A DNA stretch of 10,665 nt from Desulfobacteraceae bacterium (GTDB lineage Bacteria > Desulfobacterota > DSM-4660 > Desulfatiglandales > HGW-15), in the NCBI GenBank assembly GCA_003819975.1, contig RPPU01000098.1, positions 1 through 10,665 on the forward strand, in the 5' to 3' direction. The first letter of the stretch is position 1; the number at the start of each line of letters is the position of its first letter. The position numbers and the translations under genes are program-made. The notes under the pieces were generated by a model. That model was not told the origin of the DNA, ran no database searches, and was given only the letters and a program-made list of their open reading frames with translations. Positions 6,440-10,665 of this stretch are shown in pieces.

Positions 6440-6624
6440 AGAAATCCTACCCCGTATTTTACGGCATATTATACGGCTTACTACTTGGCGCCATCCTTGC
6501 GCTTGTCGTCCAGGTTCACAGCCTAAACCGTCGCATCGGCGACATGAGTGAGCTACTAATCGACATCAACACGGTTATCGTATCCATGTCGATAACCGGA
6601 CGCGTCGGCGAGGTGGTGAAATGA
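6436..6624 (+). CDS. Small single-span membrane protein
   Basis: 62 residues, ATG in the overlap with the YopX stop and GGAGGC just upstream. Residues 7-27 (VFYGILYGLLLGAILALVVQV) form a clear transmembrane helix after a short basic N terminus (MKKSY), predicting the N terminus inside. The rest (VHSLNRRIGDMSELLIDINTVI) has a heptad-like spacing of Leu, Ile and Met and could form a coiled coil outside the membrane. That arrangement resembles i-spanin (Rz-like) or regulator subunits, but no holin or endolysin is nearby and it is short for a spanin. Function unknown; the membrane location is well supported. Confidence 0.72.
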   Translation: MKKSYPVFYGILYGLLLGAILALVVQVHSLNRRIGDMSELLIDINTVIVSMSITGRVGEVVK

Positions 6625-6794
6625 TAAACCGACAGATTCCACCAGAATTACAGTCCATGATAAATCAGGACCGCGCCGAACAAAAGGTTAAAGACGATCA
6701 CCGCGTAAAATGTGCAAGCGGAACAAAAAACGCAAAATCTATACGCAAGCGCAGGAAATTAGAGCGCCAGCGAAGAAAATCTAACAGGAAATAG
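6621..6794 (+). CDS. Small, highly basic hypothetical protein
   Basis: 57 residues, ATG in the ATGA overlap with the previous gene. It starts MINRQIPPELQSMINQDRAE and ends in a strongly basic tail (IRKRRKLERQRRKSNRK), so it probably binds nucleic acid or an acidic partner. There is one cysteine (VKCASG). No family is recognised. Codons in the tail include several AGG/AGA, unlike the CGC-rich genes around it, partly because of its Lys/Arg content. Position in an unbroken chain supports it being real. Confidence 0.65.
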   Translation: MINRQIPPELQSMINQDRAEQKVKDDHRVKCASGTKNAKSIRKRRKLERQRRKSNRK

Positions 6795-6798
6795 CCTT

Positions 6799-6975
6799 AT
6801 GCCAAAAGTTGAAAAAATCGGCGCCAATAAATACCGGTATCTGTGTCCATGTGGAACCGTGATGACCCTGGAAACCGACGCCCCGCCGAAAAAGTTGTAT
6901 AAATGTTTTGAATGTCAAGTAAAATTAGAGGAGGTCCACCATGCAGTGCCCAAGTTGCGGAAACCTGAAATCTAA
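6799..6975 (+). CDS. Small zinc-ribbon-like protein (CxC...CxxC)
   Basis: 58 residues, ATG at 6799 with AGGAA about 8 nt upstream, a modest site. RYLCPCGTVMTLETDAPPKKLYKCFECQ (residues about 13-40) holds two cysteine pairs, CPC and CFEC, spaced like a small zinc ribbon; such domains bind nucleic acid or protein. The last 35 nt overlap the next gene in another frame, and that gene also encodes cysteine pairs. No specific family is recognised. Zinc binding is inferred from cysteine spacing only. Confidence 0.66.
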   Translation: MPKVEKIGANKYRYLCPCGTVMTLETDAPPKKLYKCFECQVKLEEVHHAVPKLRKPEI

Positions 6976-7225
6976 TTGGTGTTTTTATGAAAAATTATGG
7001 TTTTGCGGCGTCTGCGATACTTATTACAATAGTTGCGGATTCATCACCGAGGGGCCACAAAAAACCAAAACCCGGTTCGCAAGGGTGGAATACGACGGCG
7101 CGGTGGTGACGGTAAAAATTCAAGAGGCCGGAGAATTTCTCATGAATACCATGAAATATTTGCCCGTGTTCACCACACCACGGGTACTAAAGTCAATCAC
7201 CTTTTACGAGGAGGAAACGAGATGA
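6941..7225 (+). CDS. Zinc-ribbon-like hypothetical protein
   Basis: 94 residues, ATG at 6941 with an excellent GAGGAGG at 6928-6934 (6-nt spacing), which is why I accept the 35-nt overlap with the previous gene. The N-terminal 32 residues hold C3, C6, C14, C22, C25 and C32 (CPSCG, WCFYEKLWFCGVC), a ribbon reminiscent of zinc-binding domains in primases and transcription factors. The remainder (RFARVEYDGAVVTVKIQE, then TPRVLKSITFYEEETR) looks like a few beta strands. It ends in an ATGA overlap with the lipoprotein gene. The specific role is unknown; nucleic acid or protein binding is inferred. Confidence 0.74.
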   Translation: MQCPSCGNLKSNWCFYEKLWFCGVCDTYYNSCGFITEGPQKTKTRFARVEYDGAVVTVKIQEAGEFLMNTMKYLPVFTTPRVLKSITFYEEETR

Positions 7226-8334
7226 TCACCCACAAAACACGCGGCGTCCCCTGGTGGTTTACCGCCGGGCTTATCGCCATGATTATGTATTTGGTATGGA
7301 TTTTCACCGCTTGCGGCGGTGATAACGAGCGCGTCGTCGTCACCGACCCCACGCCCGGCCCGGTTGAGATTGACCCCGGGGATCCACCCACCGACCACGG
7401 CCCGGCTGTATTTGCCCTCCAGAGTACCGGCATGAAATTCACCGACGGCGCGGTGGTTTGGACATGGAAGGAAGACGCGTCACTAAAGGCAAAATCCGCC
7501 CATTATTCCAACGGCGCGGAGCTTTTCTCCATGAACGAGTACGCGCAGGAAACATCCGTCACGGCGCTTCCCTTCACGCCCGAGCACATAACCATAATCG
7601 GCGTCGATATATACACCGTCCGAAACGTCCCCCCGGCGGAGGCATACGATAAAGGGGCGCTTGCGGCCAATTACACGCTGATTTATAAGAACAATTCCGA
7701 GCTTGGCACCTGGTCGTCTCGGCAATACATCACCGATAAAATCCGCGTCGTCGACGGCAATCTCTACGCGTGCTCAACCGTCGGGAAATGGTACACCATC
7801 ACCGGCGCCATCGTAAACCCCCACGCGGTTATTGAAGCGGGGCTGATTGCCCACGAAGTCAACACCACGACCCGGACGGGGCTAATAAATGGCGCTCCCG
7901 TTTCATGGGCCACTAACTATTTCAACGGCGCGAAGGAGTGGCAAAAAGCGGGGGAAATATGGTACAGTCAAAACGGATACGCGTTCAGCGGTACGGCCCT
8001 TACCGAAAACGGTCTTGCCATGGCCGCGTACAGGCCCGTACAAAATAACATCATCCCCGTCGGTATCCACACCAGTTATCTGTACTGGATCGATTGCACC
8101 ACGGGCTGGATCTTACAGCACAACACGGCGTCAAACACCGTAACCGAGCACGTCCGCATCTACACCGGCGACGGAACCAGCGACACCGGGAACTTTCACC
8201 GGACAAGGTTGCAACCGCTGTTGTATGGGGATTGTGTTTATTTTTTCTATGAGGGGCAGTATTATAAAACTGATTTGATAAATAAGTTGACAAGTCATTT
8301 TGTTTCAGGTACTACCAAAATGATGACATTTTAA
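7222..8334 (+). CDS. Predicted phage-encoded lipoprotein with beta-rich domain
   Basis: 370 residues. ATG at 7222 lies in an ATGA overlap, with GAGGAAACGAG upstream; a longer in-frame reading back to 7033 runs through the previous gene and is rejected. The N terminus has a basic patch (HKTRG), a hydrophobic segment (residues 10-30) and IFTAC, giving a lipobox-like site with Cys31; Phe at -3 is unusual outside relaxed lipoboxes such as those of spirochaetes. A Pro/Asp-rich linker (41-60) tethers an apparently all-beta region with recurring Trp/Tyr/Gly strand motifs (VVWTWKED, IYTVRNV, GEIWYSQNGYAFSG, YLYWIDCTTGWIL, VYFFYEGQYYKT), suggesting a beta-propeller-like fold. It would be exported and anchored on the cell surface or periplasmic face. 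No family is recognised; superinfection exclusion or lysogenic conversion are possible roles. It is the last gene of the operon. Confidence 0.75.
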   Translation: MITHKTRGVPWWFTAGLIAMIMYLVWIFTACGGDNERVVVTDPTPGPVEIDPGDPPTDHGPAVFALQSTGMKFTDGAVVWTWKEDASLKAKSAHYSNGAELFSMNEYAQETSVTALPFTPEHITIIGVDIYTVRNVPPAEAYDKGALAANYTLIYKNNSELGTWSSRQYITDKIRVVDGNLYACSTVGKWYTITGAIVNPHAVIEAGLIAHEVNTTTRTGLINGAPVSWATNYFNGAKEWQKAGEIWYSQNGYAFSGTALTENGLAMAAYRPVQNNIIPVGIHTSYLYWIDCTTGWILQHNTASNTVTEHVRIYTGDGTSDTGNFHRTRLQPLLYGDCVYFFYEGQYYKTDLINKLTSHFVSGTTKMMTF

Positions 8335-8348
8335 GGGAGGTGGTGTGT

Positions 8349-8360
8349 ATGAAAAAGTAA
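8349..8360 (+). other. Possible three-codon minigene (MKK) or gene remnant
   Basis: AAGGGAGGT (8333-8341) with GGAGG 8 nt before ATG, followed by only AAA AAG TAA. The site is as good as that of any gene here, yet the frame closes at once. It could be a phage-type minigene, the start of a deleted gene, or chance next to the lipoprotein stop. Confidence 0.35.
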
Positions 8361-8390
8361 ATGCCGCAACCATAATAATTTTAATGAGAA

Positions 8391-8420
8391 AAGCCCCCGG
8401 ATAACCGGGGGCTTTATTTT
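8391..8420. terminator. Bidirectional intrinsic terminator
   Basis: A perfect 10-bp stem pairs AAGCCCCCGG (8391-8400) with CCGGGGGCTT (8405-8414) around ATAA. On the plus strand it runs into TTTATTTT; on the minus strand it is followed by TTTTC. It sits between the converging lipoprotein and tail operons and should stop both. Confidence 0.93.
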
Positions 8421-8438
8421 GCATGGTCACGGGTTTAC

Positions 8439-9254
8439 TTACGCATACTTCGCCTCAACCTTCCCCTTTTCCGTATCATACCACGCCCGGGCCTTGGCTA
8501 ATGCGTCCTTGTCACCCTGGATGTCGAGTTTCCCCCGCATGGCGTCGGCGCGATGGGCGAGCCCGTCAATAATCACGTCGCGTTCGGCCAAGCGTTCAGC
8601 GGGTTTAAGCGCGGCGATTCGGAGCTTGGTGTCATGTTCCATAATCTCCAATCGTTGCGCGTCCGTCAAATCCGCGTCAAGTACAGCCCCCGACGGTGCG
8701 GTGTCGCCAAGCTTCCGCATTTCGAACCGGAACCATTCGCCGCTTGTTTTCTTGTAATACACCTTCCCGCGATTATCGACGATTTCAGAAAGGTCTTTTT
8801 TGAGCACCCTCCCGGCTTGCGTTGCGGCTATCATTTTCAATTCAGCATCGGCGGCCTCGGCGTCTTCGACGATGTACTCCCCCTCTTTCGGGGTAAAATA
8901 CACCGCGTACTCGGTCACCATTTCGCGGAACTTTTTCTGATATTCAACCGCAAGTGGGGCCAGGATTTTTTCAATCTCTTTTGATTGCGCGTGCCTAAGC
9001 CGGTACTCATCTTCAAACCCGCGTTTTTCTGCTTCAGTCTTCGCCGTCCTGTGATTCTTTGACGCCTGATACGCTTGACGGGCATAGACTGCCATCATGG
9101 ATTTCTGCTCGTTAATTTGCTTGGCAACATCCGTCTTTTCGATTTCAACTGCCACCCGCCGCCGCGTTGCCTCGGGGTCGATAAGCCCGCCCGCGCCCTC
9201 GATGCGGGTAATGATTTGATGTCCGTCGATTTGTTGTGTTATTATATTTTTCAT
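8439..9254 (-). CDS. Charged helical protein downstream of tail fibre
   Basis: 271 residues, ATG at 9254 with GAGGG about 6 nt upstream, 10 nt after the fibre gene stop. The sequence is rich in Lys, Glu, Ala and Arg with long helical runs (for example ASKNHRTAKTEAEKRGFEDE and LRHAQSKEIEKILAPLAVEY), consistent with coiled coil. Two short segments with strand character, YFTPKEGEYIVED and GKVYYKKTSGEWFRFEM, interrupt it. No signal, membrane segment or enzyme motif is visible and no family is recognised. Its position directly after the tail fibre suggests a fibre chaperone or a tail-tip component, the usual occupants of that place; a role outside the tail cannot be ruled out. It is the last gene before the bidirectional terminator. 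Confidence 0.78.
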   Translation of the reverse strand: MKNIITQQIDGHQIITRIEGAGGLIDPEATRRRVAVEIEKTDVAKQINEQKSMMAVYARQAYQASKNHRTAKTEAEKRGFEDEYRLRHAQSKEIEKILAPLAVEYQKKFREMVTEYAVYFTPKEGEYIVEDAEAADAELKMIAATQAGRVLKKDLSEIVDNRGKVYYKKTSGEWFRFEMRKLGDTAPSGAVLDADLTDAQRLEIMEHDTKLRIAALKPAERLAERDVIIDGLAHRADAMRGKLDIQGDKDALAKARAWYDTEKGKVEAKYA

Positions 9255-9264
9255 AATTTCCCTC

Positions 9265-10074
9265 TTAATAAGTTATCCCGAAATTTGTTCCGAGCGTGGA
9301 ATCGCGGGTATTTCCTGCGGTCGTTGCGGATGTGCGAGCGTCGGGGGAATTTGATGATTTAAAATCAAACGTATCAGTAGTACTTTTGCTAACTCCAGCG
9401 TTAAATGCGAATACCTTAGCACCCTGTACGCTATCGCTAAATACTCCCGAATATGTAATACCATCATCTGATACCATATTATCATTTGTACTCCCCGTCA
9501 ACAACTGCATCTGATCTTCCTGCACGCTCCCCAGGCTCACCGGGCCCGTTTTCACCCGCGCTGAAATCGTGGCGTCGCCGATGTTTTTAAGCGACAACCC
9601 CCGCGCATCGGGGATGACAAAGTGCGTTCCCCCTGCCCCCGGTGTCGTCCGTACTCCCGCGCCGTTGGTTGCGTAAAATGCCGGGGCCGTCGCGTTAGTG
9701 GCATCGCCACAATACACCGCCGCAAAAAGCCGGGCGTAAGTTGCGATTAAAATTTCCTGCCCCTGGAAAAGTAGAACCCTATCACCCCACACAGCGGGCG
9801 TGTCGTTTTTCCAGTAAATGACGCCGATACCCGGCCCAACGCCGTACCCCTGCGCGATTGCGTCAAGGATTTGCGCGGTTCCGTCTGCCTCGGTGACGCC
9901 ATCAGGGGAAAGCCCGGCGTAGTTCATCAGCGCCTGAGCCCGTCCCCAAATGTCGTTGACCATGGCCGCGATAAACTCGGTGCCATCCCCCGCGCCCGGT
10001 GCCGATACGTTGACCGCCTCGATGTCAGGAAATGCCCCGGTATAATTTACAAATTCCGCCGCGTAATCTATCAT
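9265..10074 (-). CDS. Tail fibre with tail-collar-like domain
   Basis: 269 residues. I chose the ATG at 10074 (MIDYAAEFVNYTGAF) because GGAGG lies about 6 nt upstream; a longer reading from 10116 lacks a site. The N-terminal part probably joins the baseplate. From about residue 85 it follows the tail-collar pattern of host-binding fibres: GVIYWKNDTPAVWGDRVLLF, then ATYARLFAAVYCGDAT, HFVIPDARG, and SLGSVQEDQMQ, where collar proteins have their PDxRG and QxD motifs. The end (NTRDSTLGTNFGITY) resembles the closing strand of the same family. The product should trimerise and contact the host receptor. No tail-fibre repeat or diversity-generating cassette is seen next to it. Confidence 0.83.
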   Translation of the reverse strand: MIDYAAEFVNYTGAFPDIEAVNVSAPGAGDGTEFIAAMVNDIWGRAQALMNYAGLSPDGVTEADGTAQILDAIAQGYGVGPGIGVIYWKNDTPAVWGDRVLLFQGQEILIATYARLFAAVYCGDATNATAPAFYATNGAGVRTTPGAGGTHFVIPDARGLSLKNIGDATISARVKTGPVSLGSVQEDQMQLLTGSTNDNMVSDDGITYSGVFSDSVQGAKVFAFNAGVSKSTTDTFDFKSSNSPDARTSATTAGNTRDSTLGTNFGITY

Positions 10075-10140
10075 TTGAAACCTCCAAAAGGTAATGTCAA
10101 TTTTATTAAATCCCAAACAAGGGATATATTCACGTTTATC

Positions 10141-10665
10141 TTAACCATACGCCACCACAAGCCCAGCCCATGATGCCATTGGTTTATAGCGCAAAATAAT
10201 TCTTTTAAATTCCAGTTTCCGCGCCGCCGGAATAGACGCGGTTTCGATTTCCGTGATTTCGTTTGTGCCAGGGTCACGCGTTGCGGCACCGCCTACGAAA
10301 AACACCATGCCCCAGTAGCCTACGGGCGGGATATCGTATTCGATGGGCGTCAAATTGATGCTGTCATATTGCCCGGCAAAAGCGAAATCCTCCCCGCATT
10401 GCGCAAGGGCTTCACCGCACAAAAAAGAGTAATTCGGCGATTGCTCGAATATTTCCCCATTGACCAAAAGCTCCCCACCTGTTGACGCACACAGGGCCTC
10501 GGGTTCCCCGCATTGCGCGTCGTTGCCCCCGGGAAGGGTGTCACCGCAAGTCATCATAAACGCCTGTGTTAAAAACAGGTTGGGGTCAACCGGCGGATCG
10601 TTGTCGTGAACAAACACATCAAACCCGGCGGTTTGTAGTAGCTCCTGTAAAAATAGCGACACCGG
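10141..10665 (-). CDS. DUF2313/YmfQ-like phage tail protein, 5' end outside window
   Basis: The frame is open to the right edge, so the start lies beyond the window; the GTG at 10662 is just an internal codon candidate. 174 residues are visible. LLQTAGFDVFVHDNDPP near the left end, several Cys-Gly pairs (TCGD, QCGE, LCGE) and the closing LRYKPMASWAGLVVAYG resemble the C-terminal half of DUF2313 (Mu gp48/YmfQ-type) proteins, which sit at the baseplate edge just before the tail fibre gene. The gene order agrees. Two related stretches, CGDTLPGGNDAQCGE and CGEALAQCGED, suggest a short internal duplication. A 66-nt gap with a weak hairpin separates it from the fibre gene. The family call rests on remembered motifs and position. 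Confidence 0.62.
   Translation of the reverse strand, partial: PVSLFLQELLQTAGFDVFVHDNDPPVDPNLFLTQAFMMTCGDTLPGGNDAQCGEPEALCASTGGELLVNGEIFEQSPNYSFLCGEALAQCGEDFAFAGQYDSINLTPIEYDIPPVGYWGMVFFVGGAATRDPGTNEITEIETASIPAARKLEFKRIILRYKPMASWAGLVVAYG

Noticed and set aside
7163..7184. Inverted repeat CCCGTG/CACGGG with 10-nt loop
   Set aside because: Short, inside a coding region, with no U-tract or positional logic; probably chance.
7033..7221. Upstream extension of the lipoprotein frame
   Set aside because: It runs through the zinc-ribbon gene in another frame, and the 7222 start gives the signal peptide at the N terminus.
8553..8984. Plus-strand 143-residue frame
   Set aside because: It is a shadow of the charged helical minus-strand gene, without a ribosome binding site or family resemblance.
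9265..10074. Diversity-generating retroelement target at the fibre C terminus
   Set aside because: No reverse transcriptase and no template-like repeat of the fibre end is visible in the window.
10075..10116. Longer N terminus for the tail fibre
   Set aside because: No ribosome binding site, whereas GGAGG precedes the ATG at 10074.
10110..10125. Weak hairpin ATCCC/GGGAT before the fibre gene
   Set aside because: Only 5 bp with a 6-nt loop and no proper U-tract; too weak to call a terminator.
1..10665. CRISPR arrays, tRNA genes, insertion sequences
   Set aside because: No spaced direct repeats, cloverleaf-like sequence or transposase was seen on either strand.

Overview
The window is a stretch of a tailed double-stranded DNA phage or prophage of a bacterium, roughly half G+C, with very dense coding. 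The evidence is a replication module (primase-helicase, SF2 helicase, VRR-NUC nuclease), a YopX-family protein, many tiny unknown genes joined by ATGA overlaps, and tail genes at the right. No integrase, attachment site, lysis cassette or packaging gene lies here, so lytic phage and prophage cannot be separated. A small NrdD-like glycyl-radical protein points to an anaerobic or facultative host. A relaxed lipobox and overall gene flavour make a spirochaete possible, but that is only a guess.

Layout. (1) 2-4534, plus strand: primase-helicase (open at the left edge), DEAH-type helicase, MazG-like protein, NrdD-like peptide and a basic 52-residue protein, all overlapping or tightly coupled. (2) 4521-4865, minus strand: a VRR-NUC endonuclease, facing back into region 1. 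(3) 4866-4982: an A-rich divergent control region with one good promoter in each direction. The leftward one appears to give a leaderless nuclease mRNA. (4) 4983-8334, plus strand: ten mostly unknown small genes (YopX, a one-helix membrane protein, a basic protein, two Cys-rich zinc-ribbon-like proteins), ending with a 370-residue predicted lipoprotein. (5) 8391-8420: a strong bidirectional terminator. (6) 8439-10665, minus strand: tail genes converging on that terminator, in transcription order a DUF2313-like tail protein (open at the right edge), a tail-collar fibre and a 271-residue charged helical protein.

Working together: the left block unwinds and primes phage DNA and adjusts nucleotide pools. 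The nuclease probably acts in recombination or in the phage's DNA metabolism. The small-gene block has its own promoter and looks like the accessory set where host-takeover, anti-defence or host-surface functions would be expected. The right block builds the baseplate edge and host-recognition fibre. No stretch above 300 bases lacks a gene; the longest non-coding gaps are 4866-4982 and 8335-8438.
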